DNA of 64,000 nucleotides from Clostridiaceae bacterium (GCA_009911355.1 QXXE01000010.1:25353-89352); one strand, 5' to 3'. Shown: positions 31,854-40,709, counted from the stretch's first letter. Translations and numbers: made by a program. Notes: generated by a model from the letters alone, not told the origin.

Positions 31854-32561
31854 TCAGTAGCGCCCCTTCTTGCGATCCCTTTCGAGGTCGTAATCGTAGG
31901 CTTGCTCTACCGTTTTAATGCCACGAACGGACAGGTTGTGGTAAATACCGTTGATGTATGCCCAGTTCACAGCATCGTTTCTTCTGGCCTGTTCCAGGAC
32001 ATAGGCCATCAACGCTTTCCGCTCCTCCGGGAAAGACATGACCCACTGGCCGTCCTGATCCCGGTGCTGTTCTTTGATGTAGTAGAAAATCTGTCGGACA
32101 GCCCACTCTGTCATCTGCTGCCCAGGGAAAAACTCATCCATTGTGCTGCGGGCTATTTGCTCAAGTTCCTTTCCCAACGCCTCTGTGTAGCCAAAATAGG
32201 ATGTGATGTCGTCCCTGACTTCGCAAAGGAAGTCATCAGGCGCAGGCTCCTCTATATCTGGCAGTTGCGGCCCTTCCATCTCGGCCACGGAATTTAAGCG
32301 GTAGGCGCTGGGGCTACCTTTTGTGCCAGCGGTAAAAGATAGCAGCCCAGCGTCTACCAGTTCATTCCGGGCAGAAAGTATGGTGTTTTTGGACACACCT
32401 ATCATCTTTGCCATGCGGGTTAGATCGAGTTTGAACTCCTCCTTCCAGAACAGACTATTGGAAAAATCCATCAGTTTGAACCACAGGAGTTGTGCGTCCC
32501 GCGATAGAGGGGTTCGCCGCATTTTAGCATGAAAAGCGTTGAGTTCAGCTATGTAATTCAA
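31854..32561 (-). CDS. DnaD-type replication initiation protein
   Basis: 235 residues from a TTG start at 32561 (GGAGG about 10 bases upstream). The N-terminal winged-helix (LLWFKLMDFSNSLFWKEEFKLD, VSKNTILSARNELVDAGLL) is followed by a DnaD-like C-terminal domain (MTEWAVRQIFYYIKEQHRDQ, WAYINGIYHNLSVRGI). Clostridial phages use such proteins to open the origin and load the host helicase loader. No separate DnaC-like gene is seen in the window. Confidence 0.82.
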   Translation of the reverse strand: MNYIAELNAFHAKMRRTPLSRDAQLLWFKLMDFSNSLFWKEEFKLDLTRMAKMIGVSKNTILSARNELVDAGLLSFTAGTKGSPSAYRLNSVAEMEGPQLPDIEEPAPDDFLCEVRDDITSYFGYTEALGKELEQIARSTMDEFFPGQQMTEWAVRQIFYYIKEQHRDQDGQWVMSFPEERKALMAYVLEQARRNDAVNWAYINGIYHNLSVRGIKTVEQAYDYDLERDRKKGRY

Positions 32562-32612
32562 CCGGCGGCCCCTCCTTTCTGTGGCGTTTCGGGGCTGTCC
32601 GCCCTCCGGCCT

Positions 32613-35600
32613 TTACTCCATAGCCACCGTGCTACCGTCCTCTCTGGCGGAAACGATGATGTTCTGAGAGAACCGCGCTTTCATAGTCGGATCGTGGGAG
32701 ATTGCCAGAATACGCATATCGGGGTTCCGGCGGGCCATGCTTACAAGGGCATCCGCATAAGCCTCTGTGCCGTCAGCGTCCAGGAAGGGCGGCTCATCAA
32801 TGAACAGCATCCCCAGCTGCACCCCGGCGCGGCGGGCCTTGACATCAGCGAGGCCCAGCGTGACGGCCAGGGCGATCTTGACCTTTTCGCCTCCGCTGTG
32901 ACTCTGGTAGGGGCGAGTTCCGCCGGTGATGGTATTGATCCAGACCTCCAGGCTATTGATGACAGACTTGGTGGACTTCTGCTCACGCTCGGTACGGATG
33001 TCCACGGCCATACGCCCGCCGGTCATCGCGGCCAGGATGTCGTTACTCTGCCGCATGATCTCAGGGACAACGCCCCGGATAATCATGTACTGAATACCAT
33101 CAATCCCGAACGCCTGAACGAGAGTGGTGTAGTCATCCAGGGTGGAGGCAATACTCTCCACGTCTTTGCGCAGAGAGGCCGTCTGCTTTTCAGCCTCCGC
33201 AATAGTGTCCAGCTTGGCCTTGATCTCTCCGCGCCTGGTAACATAGTTGGTGGAGGTCTTGCGGTGCGCCCCCAGGATCGCCCGCAGGCCGGCGGCGCTG
33301 CTTACCTCAGCCGGGATGCGGGACTTGATCTCCTCGGCCTCCTGAGAGGCGATACCGACTTTCTGAGCGAGTGCGGCCCGCTCCTTCATCAGCCTTTCCC
33401 GCTGAGGGGCCAGGGTTTCCGCCTTGGCCTCCGCCGCCTGACACGCTGCCAATGTTTCTGCCAGCGCCTCATTTTCCCGGATGCAGATTGTGGCCTCACC
33501 GCTCTCTGCCACGGAAACGGCCAAAGACTCCAGTTCGGCGTCAATCCTCTTGACCTCCGCCTCAGCGTCAGCCGCCTCTTTTTCGGCCTCAGCAATGGAG
33601 GCGTCAATTCCAGCCAGCGCCGCCGTAGCAGCCGCCAGATTGGAGGCCAGGTCAGCAGCGGCACGGTGCTTTTTGATCTCATCGCTGATGTCCATAATCT
33701 CCGCCGCCGGATCGCCCAGGGCCTCATCCTTCTCCTTGGACTTGCGGTAGGCATCCATGAGGGTTTCGTACTTCTCCCGGTCATCCATTTTCATCCGCTC
33801 CAGAGACACGGACAATTCCGGGATAGCAGCTTGCGCGGCCACGGCTGAGGTCAGGAATTTACAGGTAGCGTTGTCCGGGGCGGGGCATCCGCTTTCGGCC
33901 AGCCTGCCCGCCTCGGCTTTTGCTGCATTGAGCCGCGCCTCCAACTCCCCGATGCGAACCCGGCTATCAGAAACGTGCTGATCGACTGCGGCCTTGGCAT
34001 CCCGCTTTTCCTTGGACGCCGCCTGCGCCGCTGTCATACGGTTCTGAGCGTCCTCCAGTTTCGGCGTCAACCCAGCAATGGCAGCTTGCGCGGCCTCGAT
34101 CTCGGCCCGCCGGGAGATAACCCTCTCATGGATTTCCCGGTCGGCTCGGAGGCAGCGCACCTTTCCAGCCTTGTCCAGGATCACGCGGGCCAGCCGGTTC
34201 CGTTCCGCCAGCCGTTCATTGTACTGCTCGACCCGCGTGGCAAGTTCCTGAATTTTGGCACGGGCGTTTTTGACCGCCTCTGCCGCCGCTCTTGCAGCCT
34301 CCAGGCCGTTTTTAGCGGCCATGGCATCGTAGTATTCCCGCTCAAGTTCCTCCAGTTCCACGCCCTTTCCACGGCGTTCCTCAATGAGTTCCCGAACCCT
34401 CGCCTCCTTCTCCTCGGCCTGCCGGACGATCTCAAGCCGCAGGGCCTCCGCCTGTTCCAGGGCCTTGATCTCAGCCTCGCAACCCTGGATGTCCTTCTCA
34501 ATTTCCGCAATGCCGGTGGAGAGTTCGGCATCCTCGGCCAGTAGGTCATCCTTCTCGCTGATCTGTTCACCTAAGATGGTAATGCGTTCTTTGGTGGCCG
34601 CAATCTTCCGGCGCTGTTCCGTTGCGGCGTTCCGGGCGATCTCGCCCATGCGTGTGTAGATGTCCAGACTCAGCAGGGCACTCAGAACCTCCATACGCCG
34701 GTCGCTGTCGGCGTCCAGAAACAGGCCGTAGGCATCCTGCCGGATCAGGGCGATACTGCAAAACGTGTTGCAGTCCATTCCCAGCAGGCGGACGATCTTC
34801 GCTTGGGTCAGCTTGAAGGTGGTGTCGCTCTCATCCTCCCATGCCTCGGTTTCCGGGTTGAACCTCTGGAGGGCCAGGGTTCCGCGCCCAGCTTTCGTGC
34901 GAGTGCGGATCACCCGGTATTCCTGTCCGCCCATCCCAAAGGTGAAGGTGATGCTCCCGGACTTCGTACCGTCCCGCACCCATCCGCCGATGTCCTCTTT
35001 CCTGGTCTGTTCAAACAGGCAGTCGGCAATCGCGTCCATAAACAGAGAGGATTTCCCAACCCCGTTCTGACCGTTCACCATAGCCATGTGAACCGGCTCA
35101 AAGTCAAAGGACGCGGCGGTATAGCTGCGGTAGTTCTTAACCTCAATGGTCTTGGGAGTAAAGGCCCCGGTGTGCTTATTCTCATTGCGCCCATCGTCCG
35201 CCTGCTTGATGATCGGCGCGGCCAACTCCATCAGGCGGGCAGCTCTGCTGCCGGTGATTTCATTCATCTCCAGCCAGCGGCCCAGGCACTCCACAGGTCC
35301 ATCATGCTCGGTCAGCTGATCCTTGGCGTTCAGTTCCTCAACATCCTCCGGGCTGATTTCAGCCACATAGAACGCTCCGGCGTCCAGCAGCGCCTTTTGG
35401 ATGTCCGCCCGGTTCAGGGCCTTTTCCTGTTCGTTGGTGCAGGTGTAGCGGACGCGAACGATTGTGTCACGCTCCATCTCTCCGAAACGGACGTTGCCAG
35501 GGGCCACAATAAAGGCGGCCACCGCCTCCTGATCCAGGCGGATTGTCCTGTGCCTCCGCTCCGGGGTATGCTCAAAGTCGGTAATGACGCGCCCCCGGAT

Positions 35601-36407
35601 GTCCGGGTCAAGGTGGTGGATGTAAAACCCGTGTTCCGTCCCCTCATCATTGAAGGTCAGCTGGTTCGGGCTACCACAGTAGTAGGCGATGGTGTTGCTC
35701 ACCAGCTTTTGGGGCTTGTGGATGTGTCCGAGACAGGCCAGGTCAACCCCAGCGGCGTCAATGGTGGAGGGGAGGATGACAACATCCTGCCCCGCCAGAA
35801 ACGTGCTGCCGTTGTCCGCCTCGCTGCCGGACACGGTGTAGTGGGCCACCATGACGGACGGCCTGGAGTGGTCGATCTCCGTAGACAGGCCCAGGATGAT
35901 GTCATTGATGAGCGCGGTCGCGTTCCTGTTCTCCGTTTCCTTGTCAGCACCGGGGCAGAACAGGCGGAGGCGGGCCTTGTCAAAGCCGGGGACGGCCATG
36001 ATCTGCACCGGCCCTTCCTTTGTACCGATGCTCTCCACCCTCGGCTCGGTGTAGATGTGCAGGTTCTTGAGATCAGCGGACGCCTTGCGGATGACCTCAA
36101 AGGCGCGGGGGTTGTCGTGGTTCATCGTGCCGAACAGCAGCACCACGGCATCGCTGCACTTGCAGAGAGGCCGGATAAACTGATCCAGGGCATCATTCAC
36201 GTCCTCCAGGGCGGTGTCAGCCCAAACCCTGGAGCGGTTGAACAGGTCGCCCGCGATGATGGTAACATTCGGCTCCTCCAGGAAAGCCTTGTGGTAGATG
36301 GCCTCCATGCAGGCCAGGGTGTCCAGGCGGCGCAGGTTGCGCCCGTCCTTCACCGGCCCCGCCAGGTCGCCCAGGTGGATGTCGCCGGTATGCAAAATTT
36401 TAATCAT
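32613..36407 (-). CDS. Single-chain SbcD-SbcC (Mre11-Rad50) nuclease-ATPase fusion
   Basis: 1264 residues from ATG 36407 (AAGGAGGAAACCC). Residues 1-~340 are a metallophosphatase of the Mre11/SbcD type (HTGDIHLGD, AGDLFNRSR, NHDNPR, GHIHKPQ). The Rad50/SbcC half starts near residue 420; Walker A NGQNGVGKSS lies near 447. Long coiled coils run from about 610 to 1090, with an atypical hook CPAPDNATC near 840. Signature SHSGGEKVK (~1165) and Walker B MLFIDEP (~1200) close the ATPase. SbcCD cleaves hairpins and DNA ends; normally it is two genes. Confidence 0.9.
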   Translation of the reverse strand: MIKILHTGDIHLGDLAGPVKDGRNLRRLDTLACMEAIYHKAFLEEPNVTIIAGDLFNRSRVWADTALEDVNDALDQFIRPLCKCSDAVVLLFGTMNHDNPRAFEVIRKASADLKNLHIYTEPRVESIGTKEGPVQIMAVPGFDKARLRLFCPGADKETENRNATALINDIILGLSTEIDHSRPSVMVAHYTVSGSEADNGSTFLAGQDVVILPSTIDAAGVDLACLGHIHKPQKLVSNTIAYYCGSPNQLTFNDEGTEHGFYIHHLDPDIRGRVITDFEHTPERRHRTIRLDQEAVAAFIVAPGNVRFGEMERDTIVRVRYTCTNEQEKALNRADIQKALLDAGAFYVAEISPEDVEELNAKDQLTEHDGPVECLGRWLEMNEITGSRAARLMELAAPIIKQADDGRNENKHTGAFTPKTIEVKNYRSYTAASFDFEPVHMAMVNGQNGVGKSSLFMDAIADCLFEQTRKEDIGGWVRDGTKSGSITFTFGMGGQEYRVIRTRTKAGRGTLALQRFNPETEAWEDESDTTFKLTQAKIVRLLGMDCNTFCSIALIRQDAYGLFLDADSDRRMEVLSALLSLDIYTRMGEIARNAATEQRRKIAATKERITILGEQISEKDDLLAEDAELSTGIAEIEKDIQGCEAEIKALEQAEALRLEIVRQAEEKEARVRELIEERRGKGVELEELEREYYDAMAAKNGLEAARAAAEAVKNARAKIQELATRVEQYNERLAERNRLARVILDKAGKVRCLRADREIHERVISRRAEIEAAQAAIAGLTPKLEDAQNRMTAAQAASKEKRDAKAAVDQHVSDSRVRIGELEARLNAAKAEAGRLAESGCPAPDNATCKFLTSAVAAQAAIPELSVSLERMKMDDREKYETLMDAYRKSKEKDEALGDPAAEIMDISDEIKKHRAAADLASNLAAATAALAGIDASIAEAEKEAADAEAEVKRIDAELESLAVSVAESGEATICIRENEALAETLAACQAAEAKAETLAPQRERLMKERAALAQKVGIASQEAEEIKSRIPAEVSSAAGLRAILGAHRKTSTNYVTRRGEIKAKLDTIAEAEKQTASLRKDVESIASTLDDYTTLVQAFGIDGIQYMIIRGVVPEIMRQSNDILAAMTGGRMAVDIRTEREQKSTKSVINSLEVWINTITGGTRPYQSHSGGEKVKIALAVTLGLADVKARRAGVQLGMLFIDEPPFLDADGTEAYADALVSMARRNPDMRILAISHDPTMKARFSQNIIVSAREDGSTVAME

Positions 36408-36546
36408 GGGTTTCCTCCTTCTTTGCGTCCTCCTTGGCCTGCGCCCGCGCCCCGTCCAGGTACGCGGCCCAGTAGCGGCACTCCCCGCCGTCCGGCTCCC
36501 GGCTCTCCTCATCCAACCGCCTTTCGGCAAACTCGATCACGTTCAT
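36400..36546 (-). CDS. 48-residue charged protein
   Basis: ATG 36546 follows AGGAGG and overlaps the stop of the upstream gene. It ends at a TAA (36400-36402) inside the SbcCD start region. Starts MNVIEFAERRLDEESREPDGG and is charged throughout. Its tight fit and ribosome-binding site support a real gene. Function unknown. Confidence 0.55.
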   Translation of the reverse strand: MNVIEFAERRLDEESREPDGGECRYWAAYLDGARAQAKEDAKKEETHD

Positions 36547-37595
36547 CTCCGCTGACCTCCTTTCGCGGCATCCTGACAGGCCGGACACAGCACACGGCCA
36601 AAGGTGCGCTGACTGTACCCGGCGATGTCCTCCGGCGTCCACTTTCGCCCGTTCCGGGACTGCCCGCCGGTGATCTCCCGGCGGCACTGAGAGCAGATAA
36701 TCCGCTGAGGTTCGGGTTCAGGGGGAGGCGGGGGATCGCCCCATCCGTTATAGCCACCCTGATCGCTCCAGGTGTCAGGCGGCTCCGGCGGGGCCTCATC
36801 CCACGGCAGTTGCCCCGGCTCCTCATCGGCAAACGCCGGGATGTCCACCGCCGCCTGGGGGGGCGGGAGGGCCGCAGACTGGGCCGGGGCGGGCATCTCA
36901 AACAGCATCCCCATGGACTGGAGATAACTCCCGGCCACAGCCTGCTTGATCTCAGGAGCGTCCAGGTTAGGCACCACACGGGCCACGATAAAGGGCTTTT
37001 TCAAGTCCTCAATGGGGTAGGTTCCGGCGAGGCCCAGCGCCGCCCGGATCGCCCGCATGAACGCCTTGCTCTCCGCCATGGCGGTGCGGTAGGGAAGGAA
37101 CCGCTGATACTGCTGGCCCCCGGCGCCGCCCTTCATCCGGGCGGCCTCCAGGGTGCAGTCAATCTCGCGGGTGGCTTTCATCAGCCGAAACCCGCCAGAC
37201 GGCTCCGGCACTCGCACAGTGACGGTGACTGCAACATCGTGGACGTGTTCGCAGGTTCCGCACACTCGCGGCTTGCCGGTGGCCCGTGCCATTTCGATGC
37301 ACCGCTGGCACCCCTCCGTCCTTCCGGGGGTGGTTTCCACGATGCTGATATTGGCAGCAGCCGCCAACTTCATGCCGCCAACCTTCGTGATGGCGTAGGC
37401 GTTGGCAGACTTCTCAAAGTAGATGTCCTTGCTGGGGCCGTCATTGTTCGGCCCCTGTCTGGTGTCAAGCTGAACCTCCGACACGGTGATCCTCTGGAGG
37501 TTCGAGGCTACCTGCATGGTCGTGACCGGCACCAGGACGTTGTACCGCTCAGGCGGGTACTTGTTCAGCTGAACGATGGTCTGAGAGTAATCCAT
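36543..37595 (-). CDS. Putative single-strand annealing-type recombination protein
   Basis: 350 residues. The N-terminal ~240 residues (starting DYSQTIVQLNKYPPERYNVL, then NAYAITKVGGMKLAAAANIS and TAMAESKAFMRAIRAALGLAGTYPIEDLKKPFIVARVV) have the beta-alpha pattern and RA-x(2)-GL segment of phage annealing proteins. An internal four-Cys cluster lies in EGCQRCIEMARATGKPRVCG. The C-terminus has a Pro-rich linker and a zinc-ribbon (IICSQCRREITGG, VLCPACQ). The position upstream of SbcCD supports recombination. The exact family (RecT, Erf or Rad52-like) is not settled. Confidence 0.5.
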   Translation of the reverse strand: MDYSQTIVQLNKYPPERYNVLVPVTTMQVASNLQRITVSEVQLDTRQGPNNDGPSKDIYFEKSANAYAITKVGGMKLAAAANISIVETTPGRTEGCQRCIEMARATGKPRVCGTCEHVHDVAVTVTVRVPEPSGGFRLMKATREIDCTLEAARMKGGAGGQQYQRFLPYRTAMAESKAFMRAIRAALGLAGTYPIEDLKKPFIVARVVPNLDAPEIKQAVAGSYLQSMGMLFEMPAPAQSAALPPPQAAVDIPAFADEEPGQLPWDEAPPEPPDTWSDQGGYNGWGDPPPPPEPEPQRIICSQCRREITGGQSRNGRKWTPEDIAGYSQRTFGRVLCPACQDAAKGGQRR

Positions 37596-37618
37596 GTTCT
37601 ACTCCTTTCGGTTTTGAC

Positions 37619-37647
37619 TTGACAGGTGGCCGGGAACGTGGTATTAT
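37619..37647 (+). promoter_or_regulatory. Plus-strand promoter TTGACA-N17-TATTAT
   Basis: A consensus -35 (37619-37624), 17-bp spacer and TATTAT (37642-37647), reading into the 3' end of the XRE gene on the opposite strand. On the minus strand the same bases give TATAAT but no good -35. It is the only strong plus-strand promoter in this part of the prophage. Confidence 0.65.
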
Positions 37648-37653
37648 AACTAC

Positions 37654-37716
37654 GGTTAGTTATTTCTGCGCTTTCAGCGCGAGGCCGCTCCCGTTGCACC
37701 GGGGGCGGCCTTTTCG
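37654..37716 (+). ncRNA. Candidate ~60-nt small RNA with intrinsic terminator
   Basis: Downstream of the plus-strand promoter there is a small hairpin (GCGCTTTCAGCGC) and then an 11-bp stem at 37683-37710 (GGCCGCTCCCG/CGGGGGCGGCC, loop TTGCAC) followed by TTTTCGTTT. Together they form a compact promoter-to-terminator unit of about 60 nt, antisense to the last codons of the XRE gene. The terminator hairpin is one of four related repeats in the early region. Expression is not shown. Confidence 0.45.
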
Positions 37717-38168
37717 TTTCCCAGGCCGCAAAGTACGATGTCGCTGATCCCTTGCTCCAGCTGATGCAGGAAGGCAAGGGCTTTTTCAAAATCCTCACGC
37801 TCGGTATCGTCTATCACGCCGTCAAAGGCGATCTGCTCCAGGCGGTCAGCAACCGACTGGGCATCCGCAATCAGCCGGCGGATGCGCAAGGTAGCATAGG
37901 GGAGGGGCCGGTCTGTGGCCGTTCTCCCGATCCGCTGTCCCACCGGGCAGGTAGCGCAGTAGCGGGGGAGGATGTCGGGGCTACCGTAGCAGTCCGCATA
38001 GGTAACGGCGTCCTCCGGCTCCAGCGCAATGTCCCCGCGCTCATGCCGCCCTATGGTTTCCGGGGAGAACGGAACGGCGGTTGTTGCCGTTCCCCGGCTG
38101 ACATATCCAGCCCTCACCCGTGCCTCCCGTAGATATTCGGGGGGCCTTTTTCTTTCCAACTTAGGCAT
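37674..38168 (-). CDS. XRE-like regulator
   Basis: 164 residues starting MPKLERKRPPEYLREARVRAG. The N-terminal part (RPPEYLREARVRAGYVSR, PFSPETIGRHERGDIALEP) is a helix-turn-helix of the XRE type, here with an unusual extra loop. The C-terminal half carries an RQ-rich helix (IADAQSVADRLEQIAFD). It resembles phage regulators of the replication module. A TATCA-AAA-TGATA inverted repeat sits just upstream. Confidence 0.7.
   Translation of the reverse strand: MPKLERKRPPEYLREARVRAGYVSRGTATTAVPFSPETIGRHERGDIALEPEDAVTYADCYGSPDILPRYCATCPVGQRIGRTATDRPLPYATLRIRRLIADAQSVADRLEQIAFDGVIDDTEREDFEKALAFLHQLEQGISDIVLCGLGNEKAAPGATGAASR
37683..37710. repeat. GTGCAA-loop hairpin, copy 1
   Basis: An 11-bp stem closes a six-base loop that reads GTGCAA on the minus strand (TTGCAC on plus). 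One of four hairpins with the same loop at 37.7, 43.7, 44.5 and 45.6 kb; stem sequences differ but pair. This copy overlaps the 3' end of the XRE gene, so it could act on either strand. Confidence 0.75.
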
Positions 38169-38190
38169 CCAGCTTGCACCCCTTTTCTGG

Positions 38191-38203
38191 TATCATTTTG
38201 ATA
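38191..38203. promoter_or_regulatory. Operator-like inverted repeat TATCATTTTGATA
   Basis: A perfect 5+3+5 inverted repeat, 22 bases upstream of the XRE gene start (38168), in the only spacer before it. A likely autoregulatory operator; binding protein not known. Confidence 0.45.
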
Positions 38204-38214
38204 GAGGGAAGGGG

Positions 38215-39324
38215 TTACTCAACCGGCGCAATGGCCTTGATCCTCTTGGCGGCGCGGATGGCGTTATCGGTCAACTGCCGCTGCCACGCGCCCTGTGACG
38301 GCGCCCAGCGGAACCCCTCTCCCTTCAACATAGTCCGCAGATCGGCACCCGGCTTTTCATCAAAGAAAATCTGGATGCGGTTCTCGGCGGTGTTCATTTC
38401 CACTCTGCCGCCGTCAAACTCCCAGCCCTCCATGGCGGGGCCAGTCTGCCGCTTTTCCAGTTCCTCAATCCGCTTTTTGGTCTGGCGGATCACGGCGCTG
38501 TTGTTGGACAGTTCAAAGGCCGGATAGCCGATGCGCCCGCAGTAGTCAGGCTCACGGAGCTGCTTGATCTCATCCGGGGTATAGCCCAACTCGCACAGCC
38601 GCCGGTCACCCTCCTCGGTGTCTTTCAGGCGGATCGCAGCGTTGGCGGCTTTCATCAACGCCTGGTGCTTTTCCCGCTCCTCCAGCTTGGCTTTCAGCTT
38701 GGCAAGGGCATTGGGATCGTCACCGCTGATCCCGCCCGTTCCGACACTCTTGATCTTCCCGATGATCCCCTGGATTTCCTGCCACTCCCTGTTGTTCCGC
38801 TCCCAGGCGGCGACCTGTTTCTCCTTTTTGCGGACAGGAAAGTTACTGCCGCCGGTGATGAGAACGGACGGGCATCTGGTTCCGATGCTGCTGTCGGCGT
38901 TCATGTTTTCGGCAAGCCTCCGGGCGTAGCTGTCCAACAGGCGGTCGATCTTCTCATGGTACATGGGATCAACCCGGCGTTTCTTCCACGCCGCCGTGAA
39001 AGAGGCATCGTCCACACTCCGCCGGTACTCAGCGGTCTTGCTACCCTCCCGGTAGTCCCTGTAACTCATCATGTTATGGGACTGACGGGCCAGCGCCTCG
39101 TTGATGGGGTAGTAGGTGGGGATCGGGCCGGGGTGCAGGCCGTAGGACATGACCTCGCGCTCCGGCAACTCCTCGGCGTACTCGACATAGCCGTACACGG
39201 TGCCGCTGATGCGGTCAAATCCAACGCCATTGTCCCCGTAGGAAACCGGCTCGGAGTGGGGGTAGGCGTCCGGGAAGGACATCTGCCCAGCCCCGTTTCG
39301 GTTCACGATGTAATAGCGGTACAT
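38215..39324 (-). CDS. Conserved phage protein with a C-terminal GFRW-type domain
   Basis: 369 residues starting MYRYYIVNRNGAGQMSFPDA. The last ~60 residues (RIQIFFDEKPGADLRTMLKGEGFRWAPSQGAWQRQL) form a domain that recurs at the C-terminus of phage proteins, for example beside DUF3560. The middle is coiled coil. No catalytic motif is evident. The start is preceded by GGAGATAACTAACC, the leader typical of this early operon. Confidence 0.68.
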   Translation of the reverse strand: MYRYYIVNRNGAGQMSFPDAYPHSEPVSYGDNGVGFDRISGTVYGYVEYAEELPEREVMSYGLHPGPIPTYYPINEALARQSHNMMSYRDYREGSKTAEYRRSVDDASFTAAWKKRRVDPMYHEKIDRLLDSYARRLAENMNADSSIGTRCPSVLITGGSNFPVRKKEKQVAAWERNNREWQEIQGIIGKIKSVGTGGISGDDPNALAKLKAKLEEREKHQALMKAANAAIRLKDTEEGDRRLCELGYTPDEIKQLREPDYCGRIGYPAFELSNNSAVIRQTKKRIEELEKRQTGPAMEGWEFDGGRVEMNTAENRIQIFFDEKPGADLRTMLKGEGFRWAPSQGAWQRQLTDNAIRAAKRIKAIAPVE

Positions 39325-39356
39325 GGTTAGTTATCTCCTTTCGCTCTCTGGCGGAG

Positions 39357-40046
39357 TTACGGCTCCTTCCAGTTTTTCCAGTCCTCATAGGACAGCGGAG
39401 AGGAACCTAACTCCTGTTCGCCGTCCGGCACGGCCCAGCCACGAACATACTTGCAGTAGGCCGCATAGGTGTCCTTCTCGGCATCCTCCTCCACTTTCTC
39501 CGCGCCCTCCAACTCCAAAGAGATCAAGAGGGAAGGGTTAAAGAGCAAAGCGGGGCGGACGCCATAGGTGCTGGCGCAGTAGTTGCTGCTGGCGTAGCCA
39601 TTGGAGTACACGTACCAGGCGAGGGTCGAGTCGCCACACTTTTCCCCCGGAGTCCTCCAGGGAGTAGCAAGCCACCACGGGCGATCCACGTCCGGGATGA
39701 TGTGCTGATACTTCCCGTACTGTTCCAGCGTCAGCAGGCTCACGCAGATACCGGCGCAGCAGCCGTACTCCCGCGTCCCATCGGTGGCCCGCAGGTCAAC
39801 ATCCATCGTCCGCAGGTTCCCGGCGGCCCCGGCCTCGCAGATCATGTCCTCATAGTCCGCCAGGGTTCCGTTGATGGTGGCCTTGCGCAGGTCGTTCACG
39901 CCCTCACGGTCAAAGGGGGCATCCTTCCAGATGTCCCGGCGGATCGCCAGCACCCCGCCGTTGATGTAGTCCAGGGCGACAAACTCATCCCCGAACACGG
40001 TGAAGGTGGTTCCGTAGGGAACACGCCTCAGTTCCATAGTTGCCAT
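39357..40046 (-). CDS. DUF6273-type protein
   Basis: 229 residues. The core WWLATPWRTPGEKCGDSTL, then YVYSNGYASSNYCASTYGVRPALLFNPSLLIS is the DUF6273 signature, a lectin-like fold found in many gut-bacterial and phage proteins. There is no signal peptide. The N-terminal part starts ATMELRRVPYGTTFTVFG. Role unknown; it could act in the cell or be a surface-binding protein. Confidence 0.78.
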   Translation of the reverse strand: MATMELRRVPYGTTFTVFGDEFVALDYINGGVLAIRRDIWKDAPFDREGVNDLRKATINGTLADYEDMICEAGAAGNLRTMDVDLRATDGTREYGCCAGICVSLLTLEQYGKYQHIIPDVDRPWWLATPWRTPGEKCGDSTLAWYVYSNGYASSNYCASTYGVRPALLFNPSLLISLELEGAEKVEEDAEKDTYAAYCKYVRGWAVPDGEQELGSSPLSYEDWKNWKEP

Positions 40047-40088
40047 ATCACAATCTCCTTTCGCCGCTCTCGCGGTTTAATCTGTCGG

Positions 40089-40460
40089 TCAACGCCTGCG
40101 GCTGTTCGGTTCCTCCCAGGAAACAGCAGCCGCAATACTGCCAGTCCCGGCCCACATGCGGAAGGTCATGTAGGTCGCCCGCCACCGGCCAGACTCGGAA
40201 TCGAGTTCATGGCTATACGGCTCCCCGGCCTGGAGATAGCCCGCTTTCATGGAGGCGGGCGGAACGCTGTCGCGCATTTCGTCCACGATCTCCTCCACTA
40301 CCAGGTCGCCGGGGTTCGCGGCCTTGATGAAGTCCCGCGCCCTCTCCCAGTCCTCGCGGGTTACGATCCGTTTTGGGGTAACGGCCTCCGGCTCCTTCTT
40401 GCAGTCGCAGGTTTCGCCGGGGTCAAGATTGCTCCCACAGTAGGGACAGGTTCTATACAT
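40089..40460 (-). CDS. Zinc-ribbon protein, unknown function
   Basis: 123 residues from ATG 40460 (AGAGGAG upstream). Starts MYRTCPYCGSNLDPGETCDC, a clear zinc-ribbon with four Cys. The remainder is a mixed alpha/beta segment (ATYMTFRMWAGTGSIAAAVS). No further clue to function. Confidence 0.6.
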   Translation of the reverse strand: MYRTCPYCGSNLDPGETCDCKKEPEAVTPKRIVTREDWERARDFIKAANPGDLVVEEIVDEMRDSVPPASMKAGYLQAGEPYSHELDSESGRWRATYMTFRMWAGTGSIAAAVSWEEPNSRRR

Positions 40461-40479
40461 CGGCACTTTTCTCTCCTCT

Positions 40480-40707
40480 CTACGCCATCGCTCGGCGTCC
40501 GGCTTTCGGGTCAGGCTCCGCCAGACCGTACCGCCTCTCAAAGTATTTTTTGGGAACCATGCCGCTGCGGGTGCATATCCCGCTGGCCGCGAGTTCCTTG
40601 TTCAGGTCAGCGATGACCTGATACGCCTTGCTCTTGGAGTAGCCCAGCATGGCCTTCACGTCCTCCACACCGTAGAACATTTCCTGGACGGTCTTGACCT
40701 TCCCCAT
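40480..40707 (-). CDS. Excisionase-like helix-turn-helix protein
   Basis: 75 residues starting MGKVKTVQEMFYGVEDVKAM. The winged-helix/MerR-type HTH (VEDVKAMLGYSKSKAYQVIADLN) followed by a basic tail resembles small recombination-directionality factors of phages and ICEs. It overlaps the next gene by 2-4 bases. Excisionase function is a likely but unproven reading. Confidence 0.6.
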   Translation of the reverse strand: MGKVKTVQEMFYGVEDVKAMLGYSKSKAYQVIADLNKELAASGICTRSGMVPKKYFERRYGLAEPDPKAGRRAMA

Positions 40708-40709
40708 GG

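Noticed and set aside
34803..37622. Very long open frame on the plus strand (939 codons), opposite SbcCD
   Set aside because: It runs antisense to a gene with clear domains, has no ribosome-binding site and shows no protein family features; GC-rich codon bias keeps the antisense frame open. The same applies to the plus-strand frames at 9645-11066 and 14734-16077.
39357..40046. Target of a diversity-generating retroelement
   Set aside because: Lectin-like sequence, but no reverse transcriptase, accessory gene or template repeat was found in the window.
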